Assembly (NCBI GenBank): GCA_034667245.1
Contig: JAXDKI010000175.1
Location: 1 to 52,141, forward strand
From: DATBFX01 sp034667245
GTDB lineage: Bacteria; Chloroflexota; Chloroflexia; Thermomicrobiales; UBA6265
Direction of reading: 5' to 3'
DNA: 52,141 nucleotides
A program made the position numbers and the translations under genes. Below, in pieces: positions 1 through 8,997 of the stretch (positions are counted from its first letter, which is position 1; each line of letters opens with the position of its first letter). The notes under the pieces are model-generated. The model was not told where the DNA came from and did not search any database. It saw only the letters and a program-made list of their open reading frames with translations.

Positions 1-65
1 CGCACGGCGTGCGAGTACCCGGTCGTCGGATGAACGGTCGAGGGGTTGAAGATCGTGAAGTCCAT
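1..65 (-). CDS. RidA/YjgF-family protein, N-terminal fragment (runs off window)
   Basis: Only the first 21 codons are inside the window. Reading the minus strand from an ATG at 65 gives MDFTIFNPSTVHPTTGYSHA, which resembles the N-terminus of RidA/YjgF/UK114 proteins (a NP-x(3)-HP-x(3)-YSHAV pattern). A good ribosome site, GGAG, lies 6 bases upstream of the ATG. Members of this family often deaminate reactive enamine/imine intermediates from PLP enzymes; many others have unknown substrates. The identification rests on a short stretch, so the family is likely and the substrate unknown. Confidence 0.55.
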   Translation of the reverse strand, partial: MDFTIFNPSTVHPTTGYSHAV

Positions 66-120
66 CTATTTCTCCAAAGCGTTGCGAACGAGCTAGCCCC
101 CGATCTGGCATTACGCACCG

Positions 121-365
121 CTACTCCGGCAACTCCGCGGTTCGGATGTGCCTGAAGTACACGTCCTCTCCGCGTCGCGCAATCGCGGTGCCGACCGCGA
201 GCTCATGCTCGACGAAAGTAGGGTCGTCGTCGGGCAGCAGGAACACCAGGGTGTCTGGCAGTGGGGATGTGACAACGCGTCGCTGAGGATGGCGTTCGTG
301 TAGCGCCGAACCAAGTTCAGGCGCTTGTCGGTGAAGACGTCGGCGTCTGCCTGCGTACTCATCAT
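121..365 (-). pseudogene. DUF5647-like small protein, split by a single-base frameshift
   Basis: Two minus-strand frames each hold half of one small protein. The N-terminal half (MSTQADADVFTDKRLNLVRR, then YTNAILSDALSHP) is in one frame. The C-terminal half (PDTLVFLLPDDDPTFVEHEL to RTAELPE, stop at 121) is in the next. Adding one C to the C4 run (plus-strand GGGG at 263-266) joins them as ...SHPPLPDTLVFLLPDDDP..., about 80 residues. A helix followed by a valine-rich strand and an LP-x-DDP motif is what I associate with DUF5647 proteins of unknown function. The start codons lie immediately downstream of the stop of the aminopeptidase gene, so the two are probably cotranscribed. The shift in a homopolymer could be real decay or a sequencing error. 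Confidence 0.55.
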
Positions 366-368
366 CAC

Positions 369-1472
369 TCACACGACGATCCGCCCGTCTCGCAGGAAGA
401 CCTGGCCGTCCACGGTCACTGTCCCACCCTGGCGGAGGTCGCAGATCAGGTCCCAGTGGATGGCGGAGCGGTTGGTGCTGCCACTGTCAGGGTAGCCGGA
501 GCCGACCGCCATGTGGACGGTACCGCCGATCTTCTCGTCGAGCAGGATGTTTCGCGTGAAGCGGGTGATGTCGGTGTTAGTCCCGAAGGCGAACTCGCCG
601 AGATATCGAGCCCCCTCGTCGGTGTCGAGGGTCTGGAGCAGGTAGTCCTCGTTTTTCGCCGCGCTGGCATCGACCACCCGTCCGGCGTCGAAACGGAGCC
701 GGATGTCCGCGATCTCCCGCCCGTTGGTCACGACCGGATAAGAGCATCGGACGTACCCCGTGGCCGAGGTTTCGATCGGTCCGGTGAAGATTTCGCCGGA
801 GGGGAAGTTGCGATGACCGTCGGAGTTGATCCAGGTCCGCCCCTTAACCGACAGCCGGAGGTCGGTGTCCGGTCCGACGACGTGGATATCATCTTTGTCG
901 GCCAGCCACGCGATCAGTCGCGCCTGCTCGTCGTGGAGCGCGTTCCAGGCGGCGACCGGGTCGGGTTGGTTGAGCTTGCACGCCGCAAAGAGGAACTCCG
1001 CGAAGTCTGCGGTCGCCAGCTCGGCGTCCTGGGCGTAGGCATCGGTCGGATAGAGCGTGCTCGACCAACGGACCTCCCCGGTTGCGGCCCGTTGGAGAAA
1101 AGTCTGGTGGAGTTCGGTGCGCGCCCGTTGGTACAGCCGCTGCCGGCCGGGATCGACCCCCGAGTTGACCCGTGTGTTCGTCTCGGCGCCGACGGTGATC
1201 ATCGCGTCCGCCTGCGTCCGCACAAACCGCTCCACCGGCGAGACGAAGGAGAGTTGGTCGTCGGATCCGCGTGCGACCAGGTCGGTCGTCAAACCGGGGA
1301 ACACGGGGATCATCACCGGGAACGCACCCCGCGCCACCACCTCACGATAGATCGCCCGTAGCAGCGGTTCGGCGGCAGTGCCACCGGTAATCGCGACGGT
1401 CTCACCCGGCCTGACGTCGATCGAATAGCCGACGAGCACGCTCGCCCACTTCTCCATGCGGGGATCCGGCAC
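369..1472 (-). CDS. M29-family aminopeptidase (thermophilic metalloaminopeptidase, AmpS/PepS type)
   Basis: Cytosolic metal-dependent aminopeptidase removing N-terminal residues from peptides. The 367-residue protein has the M29 layout: an N-terminal region (MPDPRMEKWASVLVGYS) and a C-terminal metal-binding half with candidate ligands E227 (FPSGEIFTGP), E293 (LGEFAFGTN), H320 and Y327 (VHMAVGSGYP) and H339/D341 (IHWDLI). I chose the GTG at 1472 because GAAGG lies 6 bases upstream and the resulting N-terminus (MPDPR...) is the family's usual start. The longer reading from a GTG at 1508 adds 12 residues without a comparable site. The small DUF5647-like frame follows directly. The family assignment is firm; the natural substrate is unknown. 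Confidence 0.9.
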   Translation of the reverse strand: MPDPRMEKWASVLVGYSIDVRPGETVAITGGTAAEPLLRAIYREVVARGAFPVMIPVFPGLTTDLVARGSDDQLSFVSPVERFVRTQADAMITVGAETNTRVNSGVDPGRQRLYQRARTELHQTFLQRAATGEVRWSSTLYPTDAYAQDAELATADFAEFLFAACKLNQPDPVAAWNALHDEQARLIAWLADKDDIHVVGPDTDLRLSVKGRTWINSDGHRNFPSGEIFTGPIETSATGYVRCSYPVVTNGREIADIRLRFDAGRVVDASAAKNEDYLLQTLDTDEGARYLGEFAFGTNTDITRFTRNILLDEKIGGTVHMAVGSGYPDSGSTNRSAIHWDLICDLRQGGTVTVDGQVFLRDGRIVV

Positions 1473-1590
1473 AGGCTGCCTTCTCTTTCTGTCGATAGCT
1501 CCGTCCACCAGTCAGTGGCCCTTATACCACTCCAGGTCCCGCGATGGCATCGGATTGCCGCAAGCTGCCGACCGAGCGAAGAGTACGAAA

Positions 1591-1617
1591 CCGCGCCTGG
1601 ATCTGTTCCAGACGCGG
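1591..1617 (-). terminator. Hairpin terminator downstream of the DUF4389 gene
   Basis: Read on the minus strand, CCGCGTCTGG pairs with CCAGGCGCGG (one T-G wobble) around a 7-base loop and is followed by TTTCGTAC. It lies 46 bases beyond the DUF4389 stop and before the aminopeptidase gene, so it probably separates the two transcripts. Confidence 0.5.
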
Positions 1618-1662
1618 CTTCTCATCATTTCAGATCTGATTGTTGACGTGAGACTCCACGCC

Positions 1663-2271
1663 TTAGAAAGACGGTCTCGGCGCCATCGTCGCAGGCGGCA
1701 CCGCGGGCGCGCTGAGTGTGAACGGAGGATAGGCATCGGTCAGCATCAGCACGTACGCCGTCACGCGGTAGGCCCAGCGAGAGACCCCGGTGACGAAGTC
1801 GAACATGCCCTGCGGGTAGCGACCGGTAATGAGAATAGCAAACCAGGCGATCAGCCAAACGACATACAACGCCACCCCGAGGATGTAGAGGACGATCGCG
1901 TGGGGGATGATCAGTAGCCACTTGACAAAAATCAGGAGCCGGCTCAGCCGCTCCGGATAGGCCATCTCGAACGTCACTGGGTAGTCACCGTCGCCGAAGG
2001 GCGGATATTCGTCCCGCTGCAAATAGATGTAGGCGTTGAGGCGTGCCTGCCAGCGCAGCGTCATCATCGCGAAGTCCCACAAGCCACGCGGGTACCGGCC
2101 GACGATGAGAATGGCAAACCAGGCGAAGAACGTCGTCACATACAAGGCGAAGCCGAGGATCGTGATCACGAACAGGTGCGGGATGATCAGCAGCCACTTC
2201 ACGAAGATCAGCAACCGGCTCAACCGCTCCGGATATGCCACCTCGTAGTGCAGCAACGGTTGATTGTCCAC
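1663..2271 (-). CDS. DUF4389 membrane protein with tandem duplicated domain
   Basis: A 202-residue integral membrane protein made of two nearly identical halves. Each begins with YPERLSRLLIFVKWLLIIPH (about residues 13-32 and 109-128), continues through a hydrophobic hairpin and ends in AILI-x-GRYP followed by a W-R-x(2)-AY segment and EYPPF/AYPPF. This repeat is typical of DUF4389 proteins, which have no known function. The GTG start at 2271 has GGAGGAG 8-10 bases upstream. About four membrane segments are expected, with a proline-rich C-terminal tail. A hairpin terminator follows. The two halves are so alike that internal duplication is directly visible. Confidence 0.85.
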   Translation of the reverse strand: MDNQPLLHYEVAYPERLSRLLIFVKWLLIIPHLFVITILGFALYVTTFFAWFAILIVGRYPRGLWDFAMMTLRWQARLNAYIYLQRDEYPPFGDGDYPVTFEMAYPERLSRLLIFVKWLLIIPHAIVLYILGVALYVVWLIAWFAILITGRYPQGMFDFVTGVSRWAYRVTAYVLMLTDAYPPFTLSAPAVPPATMAPRPSF

Positions 2272-2432
2272 GTATCCAGACTCCTCCCTGAGTCGTCATG
2301 AATGGAACGCGCGGCCAAATGCCTCACGCCCCGACCGAGCGCGGGTTTCCCTATCCGTGCGGGGAATCTTTCGCTTGCTACTCTAACAGTGATGTCAAAA
2401 AGTATCAGCCTGGATCGGGAAGGACGATGGTC

Positions 2433-3617
2433 CTAGATCGCCCTCGACACCGGGAGTCGAGCCACGGCATGCTGCGCCGCCCGATCCAGCCCGGCAGCAA
2501 GATCGGCCTCGAGATCGGCCGGATCCTCCAAACCCACTGCAACGCGGATCAACCCTTCCCCTGACGAGTCGAACGGCCAGACGAGGGTCGAGCTGTCGCC
2601 GAGACTGACCGCGATCGTGCAGAGCTGGAGCGCATTTAGGCAGGCCCGGGCCGCGACCGGTCCGCCCTTCAGCGTGAACGAGAGGACACCGCCGAACCGC
2701 TCGCCGGTCGATCGCGCGACCGCGTCCGCTCCGGGATGACCGGGCAGCGATGGATAATTCACTGTTGCCACCGCTGGATGCTCCGCCAGGAAAGCGGCAA
2801 GTCGCGCCGTTGTCGCCGAGTGCCGCTCCATCCGCAGCGGCAGCGTCTTGATTCCGATCAGCAGGAGCCAGGCGGCGAACGGCGTCATGTTCCCGCCCTG
2901 CCGCGCCAGACGCGCCGCGATCGGCCCGATCACCTCCCGCCGCCCGGCGACGACCCCGCCGAGCGCCTGACCCGTCCCCGAGAGGTATTTGGTCGCGCTG
3001 TGCAGCACGAGGTCGGCGCCATGCTCGATCGGCCGCAATAGCGCGGGCGAGAGAAATGTGTTGTCCACGATGAGCAACGCACCGTGGCCATGAGCGATCT
3101 CCGCCAGGGCGCCGAGATCGGCCACCTTCAAGCGCGGGTTGGAGAGCGATTCGACAAAGATCGCCCGCGTCTGCGGCGTGAACGCCGCCTCCACTGCCGC
3201 CAGATCGCGCACGTCGAGGCGGCTGACCGTCACGCCCTGAGCGGGCAGGTCCTGGCAGAGGAGGTCGCCGCTGACGTTGTAGAGCTCGTCCGCCGCGATG
3301 AGGTGACCGCCGGCGGCGGTCACCTGCGTCAGTGTCGCGGCAATCGCGGCCATGCCGGTCGCCGCCGCGGCTGCCGCCTCGGCCCCCTCCAGGTCCGCCA
3401 TCTTGAGCTCGAAGCAACGGACCGTCGGGTTGCCGTAGCGGGCGTAGACGAAGTGCGGCACCTGGCCCGCCTCGAACCCCTCGACCTGCTCGTAGGAGCG
3501 GAAGGCGTAGGTACTGCTCCCGTACAGCGGCACCCCATGAGCACCGGTCGACGGGTCCGGCGCCTCCCCGGCGTGAACGACGCGTGTGTCGAACGATTGG
3601 GGACGAGATTGGGACAC
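2433..3617 (-). CDS. Cys/Met-metabolism PLP enzyme (cystathionine gamma-synthase/lyase or methionine gamma-lyase type)
   Basis: Cytosolic PLP-dependent enzyme of the trans-sulfuration family, 394 residues, the usual length. Visible motifs are FVYARYGNPT (Y58, R60: tetramer and phosphate binding), ATGMAAI near residues 87-93, D185 in LLIVDNTF (pyridine nitrogen contact) and the PLP lysine K210 in HSATKYLSG. The C-terminal half has the substrate-binding SLG-x(2)-STL loop near residues 335-345. The sequence does not decide between synthase, beta/gamma-lyase and O-acetylhomoserine sulfhydrylase activity, and no other methionine-pathway gene is adjacent. It starts at a GTG with GGAGGG about 10 bases upstream. 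The family is certain, the reaction open. Confidence 0.85.
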   Translation of the reverse strand: MSQSRPQSFDTRVVHAGEAPDPSTGAHGVPLYGSSTYAFRSYEQVEGFEAGQVPHFVYARYGNPTVRCFELKMADLEGAEAAAAAATGMAAIAATLTQVTAAGGHLIAADELYNVSGDLLCQDLPAQGVTVSRLDVRDLAAVEAAFTPQTRAIFVESLSNPRLKVADLGALAEIAHGHGALLIVDNTFLSPALLRPIEHGADLVLHSATKYLSGTGQALGGVVAGRREVIGPIAARLARQGGNMTPFAAWLLLIGIKTLPLRMERHSATTARLAAFLAEHPAVATVNYPSLPGHPGADAVARSTGERFGGVLSFTLKGGPVAARACLNALQLCTIAVSLGDSSTLVWPFDSSGEGLIRVAVGLEDPADLEADLAAGLDRAAQHAVARLPVSRAI

Positions 3618-3743
3618 GGACCGCAGACCCTCCTGGCATCAAGACGTCGTCGACCGATCTACCCCGAGTGTACGGCATGGAGTGATGCGAGCTATCGGCA
3701 CGCCCTGGAAGCGCCCCGGCGGACGCCAGCCGGGCCCCAAAAT

Positions 3744-5507
3744 CTAAGACGCCGCGGGCGACGCCACCGGCGTACCGTCGGCCGCCCCGTACGCCGCCGG
3801 GACGGCGAGCACCATCGTCATCCCACGCAGGCCGTTTCGGGTGAAACCGGCCGCTGCCAGCGACTGCACCGAGGACAGATCGAGCGACGCGGTGTCGGCC
3901 GCGAGCGACTCATCTGCTTGCTGCGCGAGCGGAATGAGCCGACCGAGATCGAGGTAAAGCTGCCAATCCCGCTCGGCCGGCAAGGCAGCCATCGCCTCCT
4001 GGTAGCGAGGATTGCCGGCGAGGGTTTCGGCCGGCCCGGCAAGGAAGTCGCTCAGACCACTCCGGTAGCCGAGGAGGAATCGCTGGCCGGCGACGCCAAA
4101 CTCGAGGTGGAGCACCGTGCCGTCCTCATCTACCGGCAGGTCGAGTACCTGGATCAACCCACCATCGACCTCCTTCGCCCCCGGCACTGGTCCCGTCCCG
4201 GCACCATTGTCGAACGTCGCGGCGTTCAGCAGCACGGCGAGTTTCGACGTCGCATCGGCGACAGGGAGCGGGTCGTCCACGCCCGAGACGAGGACGGCGT
4301 CGACACCACCGACGTCGAGCGACGTCGCCGACGCCGCCAGCCCGTACTCCCCAACCAATTGCCGGGCGAAGTCGTCGCGCAGATCGAACGTCAGCACCCG
4401 CGAGGCCGCCTCGAAGTACTGCGCGGGTTCGAGGGGAACCACTCCGGTCTGGTCGGAAACGAGACTGGCCACTCCCTGCGCGATGAGGAGGATGAGCGTC
4501 TCGAAACCCGTGCTCTCGCCAAGGTCGATACCGTTGAGGAAGAGGAGGGTATCCGCCGGGACCTGCTGGTCGAGTGCCAGCTCGGGCGCCGGATGGTCGG
4601 CGGGCGCGGCCATCCCGGTGCCGGGTGCCAGTCGAAGATCGAGGCGCACCTGCCCAACGTCCGCCGACAGCGCCAGGGCGAAACGGTGATTTATCTTCGG
4701 CGCCAGGGAGGCCACGAACGGCGCGAGAGTGGGATCCTCGATCGTGGCCTGCTGCAGCGGCGCTCGGAGCGCTTCGCCGTCGACGTAGGCATAGGCAATC
4801 GCAGCGGTCGGGAGGTCCGCCCGCAGCTTCGCGACGTCGGCCTCGTCGGCGAGCGCCGGTGCGTCGCCCGCGTGAACGTCGATGACCGGGTAGAGATCCT
4901 GCGGCGTATCGGCGAAGACGACGACGTCGCCAAACTGGGCGATCGCCTGATCCTCGGGGACGGAGACGATCGTCACCCCGTTGTAGGTCGCGCGCTCGAC
5001 GGTCTTGTCGGCGTCCGCGGCGCGTTGAGCAAGCGCGGACTCCTCCTCAGTAAAGACGTCTGCGGCATGAGCCGGCAGTGACAGGATCGCGACCAGCCCG
5101 GGAGCGCTCTCCCCATCGGAATCGTCGCCAGTAGCAGCGGCAAGATCGGTGACGACGATGCCGAGCTCGGCGCCGGCAAGGCGATTCCCCTCGTCGAATC
5201 CGGCCGTCCCAATCAGGTCCTCGCTCGCGCCCGCCCAGAATTCGTCGACCGCGTCGCCGAGACCGAGCCGCCGCAGCAGAGCATCCGCCAGCATCAGCTG
5301 CCTGGAGGCCGGATCGATCGTCACGGCGACATAGATCGGTGCATCGGCCGGTGTGAGCGCCGCGGTCGCCGGCATCGCCGCCTGGGCGTGAGCCGCCGGC
5401 GGCCGGACGATACCGGACGCCGCGGTCATCCCGATCAGGAGGGCAAAGACGGCCGCGATCGCGGTCAGGTCCGCACGACGACTGCTGGGTGATTGTTTCG
5501 GGTGCAT
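3744..5507 (-). CDS. DUF3352 secreted/lipid-anchored protein
   Basis: Exported protein of about 587 residues. After MHPKQSPSSRRADLTAIAA comes a hydrophobic signal segment ending near AHAQA, then a long acidic Ala/Asp-rich body that begins with the APIYVAVTIDP strand seen in DUF3352 proteins and repeats FADTP, LPVDEDG and DLGRLIPLAQQ-like segments. DUF3352 proteins are predicted periplasmic or cell-surface proteins of unknown function, common in Chloroflexota and cyanobacteria. I start at the ATG at 5507 because AAGGAGGAACCGGAG immediately precedes it; an upstream GTG at 5558 would add 17 residues ahead of the signal. It is monocistronic as far as can be seen. Confidence 0.8.
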   Translation of the reverse strand: MHPKQSPSSRRADLTAIAAVFALLIGMTAASGIVRPPAAHAQAAMPATAALTPADAPIYVAVTIDPASRQLMLADALLRRLGLGDAVDEFWAGASEDLIGTAGFDEGNRLAGAELGIVVTDLAAATGDDSDGESAPGLVAILSLPAHAADVFTEEESALAQRAADADKTVERATYNGVTIVSVPEDQAIAQFGDVVVFADTPQDLYPVIDVHAGDAPALADEADVAKLRADLPTAAIAYAYVDGEALRAPLQQATIEDPTLAPFVASLAPKINHRFALALSADVGQVRLDLRLAPGTGMAAPADHPAPELALDQQVPADTLLFLNGIDLGESTGFETLILLIAQGVASLVSDQTGVVPLEPAQYFEAASRVLTFDLRDDFARQLVGEYGLAASATSLDVGGVDAVLVSGVDDPLPVADATSKLAVLLNAATFDNGAGTGPVPGAKEVDGGLIQVLDLPVDEDGTVLHLEFGVAGQRFLLGYRSGLSDFLAGPAETLAGNPRYQEAMAALPAERDWQLYLDLGRLIPLAQQADESLAADTASLDLSSVQSLAAAGFTRNGLRGMTMVLAVPAAYGAADGTPVASPAAS

Positions 5508-5595
5508 CTCCGGTTCCTCCTTCAACAAATGGTCGCTTCCCGCCTCACCCCCTATCACAATTCTGACGCCGCGTTGTTCGAAAATCGAAGCCCCG

Positions 5596-6606
5596 TCACA
5601 CCACCTCTTCTGCGATGATCATGACGACCTCACCCTGCTGCGTTGCCGCGCGGAATTTGCGCTGCATCACGTAGCCGTCGCCGTCGGCGACGATCTCGAC
5701 GGCCGGTTCGTCCCACCGCTCGAAGTCGTGGATGCGGGTCACCGGCGTGCCGGCACGGACGAAGGCGCCAAGCGGCACCAAGGGTTCGCTGATCCCACTT
5801 ACCGGCGCGGTGATCCAGCGGTCGACATCGGTCGCCGCGACGACGCGCTGGCGGTCGAGCCCCGGCGGGGTCAGGTCAACGACCGGTTCGTCGAGCAGAC
5901 CGTTGTGCCGCATCACGTTGAGCACGCCGTGGTGCGCCCAACGAACGCCGTCGAGATCGGTCGACGCGCCGTAGCCCAGCTCACTGCCGATCGTGATCTT
6001 CCCCATCGCTTCCGCTTCTTCGGTGAGCAGTCCCGTCCCCATATCGCTCGTGTAGACCATCGTCCAGGGAGTGCCGAAGAGGAGCGCCGTTTCCTTGAAT
6101 TTCGCGTACAGCCCCGGATCGGCGACCTGATGGAACGACATCGTCCGGATGATCTCCATCGTCTTCCCGCCCGAGTGGATGTCGATCACCACATCGGAGC
6201 GGCGGAGCACCTCGTCGGTGACGAAACGAGCGATCCGGCTTGTGATCGAACCGCTCGGATCGCCGGGAAAGGCTCGGTTCATGTTCATCCCGTCGAGCGA
6301 TGAATGGCGCTGGTCGGCCCGGAACGCCGGCACGTTCAGGACCGGGATCACGATCAGCCGGCCCGCGACCAGCTTGCCCGGATCGAGCTCCCGGATCAGG
6401 TTCTTCAACCCGACCGGTCCCTCGTACTCGTCGCCGTGCGTCCCGCCGATCGCGACGATGGTCGGCCCCGACTGCTTGGCACAGGCGACGTAGACCGGCA
6501 CCCGCACCCGCCCCCAGGTCCCGTCCATCGTGAACGGCACGCTGTAGCGCCGGGCCCCGGGCGTTTCCCAATCGATCTTCCGCACAGGCGTGACGTCGAG
6601 GATCAT
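5596..6606 (-). CDS. Succinylglutamate desuccinylase/aspartoacylase-family zinc hydrolase (M14-like)
   Basis: Cytosolic zinc-dependent deacylase of the AstE/AspA group, 336 residues. The zinc ligands are H57 and E60 in GGTHGDEYEG and H144 in VIDIHSGG; N110/R111 in DGMNMNRAFPG bind substrate carboxylate and E209 in TIGSELGYG is the likely catalytic base. The C-terminal third (from about 255) is a beta-rich domain ending in VADGDGYVMQR, as in the bacterial ectoine/N-acyl deacylase-like branch. The ATG at 6606 follows GGGGAAGC; the longer reading from 6654 lacks a ribosome site. The substrate is unknown (an N-acyl amino acid or related amide). No neighbour clarifies it. Confidence 0.85.
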   Translation of the reverse strand: MILDVTPVRKIDWETPGARRYSVPFTMDGTWGRVRVPVYVACAKQSGPTIVAIGGTHGDEYEGPVGLKNLIRELDPGKLVAGRLIVIPVLNVPAFRADQRHSSLDGMNMNRAFPGDPSGSITSRIARFVTDEVLRRSDVVIDIHSGGKTMEIIRTMSFHQVADPGLYAKFKETALLFGTPWTMVYTSDMGTGLLTEEAEAMGKITIGSELGYGASTDLDGVRWAHHGVLNVMRHNGLLDEPVVDLTPPGLDRQRVVAATDVDRWITAPVSGISEPLVPLGAFVRAGTPVTRIHDFERWDEPAVEIVADGDGYVMQRKFRAATQQGEVVMIIAEEVV

Positions 6607-6948
6607 GCTTCCCCTTCTCCCGAACCGATGGCCAATACCGATGTCCGATAGCATCGCACGGATCGGCCGCCTCGTCGCGGGTCACCCGTCGCCCCCGCTC
6701 GATGCCGGTGGATCGCCCTCCGAGCAGGCCTCACATGCGGTCGCGTCAACTTCGACGAGAGCGCCCCCGTCTAGGAACGACCGATGAGCGAACAATCGTT
6801 CGTCGACGATCGCCATTTGCTGTGCATCATTTAGATATTCGCTATGAATTGACTACGTGGAACAGTTTGACGCGGTCGTCGCCTTCCATCTATAGTCGGT
6901 GGCGCCCACGCTTCGTCCCGTCCGCTTCTGTTCGACCGAGGACGATCC
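6607..6948. other. Divergent intergenic region, 342 bp
   Basis: Contains no convincing gene. The left part is GC-rich like the surroundings. From about 6800 to 6900 the composition turns AT-rich and holds the plus-strand promoter listed separately; I could not pick out a clear minus-strand promoter for the hydrolase gene. Confidence 0.5.
6867..6896 (+). promoter_or_regulatory. Sigma-70-type promoter of the lytic transglycosylase gene
   Basis: TTGACG (5 of 6 matches to the -35 consensus), an 18-base spacer, then TATAGT (5 of 6 to the -10). Transcription would start near 6903, giving a 5' leader of about 45 bases before the ATG at 6949. It sits inside a local AT-rich patch, which supports it. 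Confidence 0.6.
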
Positions 6949-7878
6949 ATGCTACGCCGCCTCAGCGCCTTCGCCCTTGCGCTCATGATCGTGCTGCTCC
7001 TGATCGGCACGGTTCCCGCGACCGCCTTCGCTGTCTCGACTTCGACGCCGACCACTGACGAGGTGGGGTCGCTGCGCGCCCGGCCCAGCCCGCGGCCGTA
7101 CGACAATCCCAACTCGAAGCCCAGGACTGGCGACAACGTGCGCGGCAGTCGTGCGCTCGAGACAACCGATGAGGCCGGTCCTCCCCGCCTCGACGACGCC
7201 GTCCTTCGGTGGCTGCCCGAGATGACCGAGGCATCCAACACGACGGGAACGCCGATCAGCCTGATCGCCGGGATCATGCGCGTCGAATCGGGAGGCGACC
7301 CCACCATCACCTCGCCCCAAGGCGCTCAGGGCCTGATGCAGGTGATGCCCGATGAACTCGCGACACAGGGGATCTCGCAGGAGAAATGGCTTGACCCACC
7401 GACCAACGTGATGGCCGGCGCGGTGATCCTCGCCCAGCGCTCGGGCAACGGTTGGGAGAGCGCCGCGGCGTATTACTTCGGGATCGGGTGCGACTACTAC
7501 GGGACCTGCACCTACGGCTACGCCGTCGCCATCATCGGCTGGGCGAATGCCTACGCCGCACTGCTCGGCGATCCGATCTGGTACGACGTCGGACGGATTC
7601 CCGACGTACCCGACTCGCCGGAGCCAACGCCGACCCCCACCCTGACCCCAACCCCGACCGCCAGCAGCACGCCCGACGAAGAGACCAGCACCCCCACGCC
7701 AGAACCGACGGGAGAACCGACCGACGTAACGACCGAAGAACCAACGGCGGTGCCGACGGACGAACCGACCGCGGTTCCGACCGACGTGCCGACAGAGGTT
7801 CCTACCGAGGAGGCATCGCCGGATTCCGGCGCAGAAAATGCGTCGTCAGGCGACGCGGACGGAACCCCGAACAGCTAA
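6949..7878 (+). CDS. Secreted lytic transglycosylase (SLT domain) with Pro/Thr/Glu-rich tail
   Basis: Extracellular or wall-associated muramidase-like enzyme, 309 residues. A signal peptide (residues 1-28, hydrophobic core ALALMIVLLLIG, ending near AFA) is followed by a linker, then the SLT/lysozyme-like fold from about 85 to 205. The catalytic glutamate is in IMRVESGGDP, followed by the family's SPQGAQGLMQVMP motif and AAAYYFGIGCDYYGTC. The last 95 residues are low-complexity PTPTPTLTPTPT and TEEPTAVPTDEP repeats, probably an extended wall-spanning or O-glycosylated stalk. The ATG is preceded by GAGGA. It presumably cleaves peptidoglycan during wall turnover. A perfect hairpin lies just after the stop. 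Confidence 0.9.
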   Translation: MLRRLSAFALALMIVLLLIGTVPATAFAVSTSTPTTDEVGSLRARPSPRPYDNPNSKPRTGDNVRGSRALETTDEAGPPRLDDAVLRWLPEMTEASNTTGTPISLIAGIMRVESGGDPTITSPQGAQGLMQVMPDELATQGISQEKWLDPPTNVMAGAVILAQRSGNGWESAAAYYFGIGCDYYGTCTYGYAVAIIGWANAYAALLGDPIWYDVGRIPDVPDSPEPTPTPTLTPTPTASSTPDEETSTPTPEPTGEPTDVTTEEPTAVPTDEPTAVPTDVPTEVPTEEASPDSGAENASSGDADGTPNS

Positions 7879-7880
7879 CG

Positions 7881-7902
7881 GCAGCCCCACCGCTGGGGCT
7901 GC
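7881..7902 (+). terminator. Hairpin after the transglycosylase gene
   Basis: GCAGCCCCA and TGGGGCTGC form a perfect 9-bp stem around CCGC two bases after the TAA. There is no T-tract, so it may be a terminator that does not need one, or a 3' stabilising hairpin. Confidence 0.5.
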
Positions 7903-8026
7903 AATCAAGAATCGCCGTCCCCTGCCGTAGACGTGCGCACGCGGAAGGCGTAATCTGCCGACCATCCCACGTCAGCGCTCCCGCTGACGGTTGAAGACTG
8001 ACGGCTGATCGCTGGAGGAATAGAGC

Positions 8027-8980
8027 GTGTCCGCAACGGCAACCTCGACCGGAGCCCGCAAAGTCATCGTCACCTGCGCCGTGACCGGCTCGGTGCACGT
8101 CCCGTCGCAGTCGCCTTATCTCCCCCTCACGCCGGAGCAGATCGCCGATTCCGCGGTCGGAGCCGCCGAGGCCGGCGCCGCGATCCTCCACCTCCACGCC
8201 CGTCGCCGCGAGAACGGCCGTCCCACCCCCGACCCCGACGTCTTCATGGAGTTCCTGCCGGTTATCAAGTCCCGCTCCAACGCCGTCGTCAACATCACCA
8301 CCGGCGGCGGTCAGGGCATGAGTCTCCAGGAGCGCCTCGCCCCACCGCTACGTGCCAAACCGGAGATGTGCTCACTCAACATGGGCTCGATGAATTTCGG
8401 CCGCTACCCGATCATGTCCCGGATCAAGGAGTATCGCTACGACTGGGAGCAAGCCGACCTCGAGAGCTCCCGCGACTACATCTTTCGCAACACCTACGCC
8501 GACGTCGAATACATCCTGCGCGAGCTCGGCGAGACCCACGGCGTCCGCTTCGAATTCGAGTGCTACGACGTCGGCCACCTCTACAATCTGGCCCACTTCC
8601 TCGACCGCGGACTGGTCAAACCGCCCCTCTTCGTCCAGACCATCTTCGGCATCCTCGGCGGCATCGGCGCCGACCCCGAAGACCTCCTCCACATGAAGCG
8701 AACCGCCGACCGCCTCTTCGGCGACGCCTATCTCTGGTCGATCCTCGGCGCCGGCCGCCACCAGTTCAACCTCGTCACCATGGGCGCGATCATGGGCGGC
8801 AACGTCCGCGTCGGCCTGGAGGACAACGTCTACCTCGGCAAAGGCGAGCTCGCCAAGTCCAACGGCGACCAGGTTGCCAAGATCGTCCGGATATTGCGGG
8901 AATTGTCGTTGGACGTCGCGACGCCCGACGAGGCGCGGCAGATGCTCGGGCTGAAGGGGGCGGACAAGGTCGGGTTCTGA
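8027..8980 (+). CDS. BKACE-family beta-keto acid cleavage enzyme (DUF849)
   Basis: Zinc-dependent Claisen-type enzyme that condenses a beta-keto acid with acetyl-CoA and splits it, as 3-keto-5-aminohexanoate cleavage enzyme (Kce) does in lysine fermentation. The 317 residues show the family's VTCAVTGS start with P-x(8)-LPLTPEQIA, the zinc-binding pair H55/H57 in AAILHLHAR, the ITTGGG loop at about 92-97, RFEFECYDVGHL in the middle and a final VRVGLEDNVYLGKGELAKSN segment. It starts at GTG 8027 with GGAGGAATAGAGC in front. No lysine-fermentation genes are nearby, so the keto-acid substrate is not known; BKACE members vary widely. Confidence 0.88.
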   Translation: MSATATSTGARKVIVTCAVTGSVHVPSQSPYLPLTPEQIADSAVGAAEAGAAILHLHARRRENGRPTPDPDVFMEFLPVIKSRSNAVVNITTGGGQGMSLQERLAPPLRAKPEMCSLNMGSMNFGRYPIMSRIKEYRYDWEQADLESSRDYIFRNTYADVEYILRELGETHGVRFEFECYDVGHLYNLAHFLDRGLVKPPLFVQTIFGILGGIGADPEDLLHMKRTADRLFGDAYLWSILGAGRHQFNLVTMGAIMGGNVRVGLEDNVYLGKGELAKSNGDQVAKIVRILRELSLDVATPDEARQMLGLKGADKVGF

Positions 8981-8997
8981 CGTCCCGGCGCAACGGT

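Noticed and set aside
3084..5081. Long plus-strand open frame (665 codons) across the PLP enzyme and DUF3352 genes
   Set aside because: It spans two genes and the gap between them, is Arg-rich and has no ribosome site or motif; explained by codon bias on the opposite strand.
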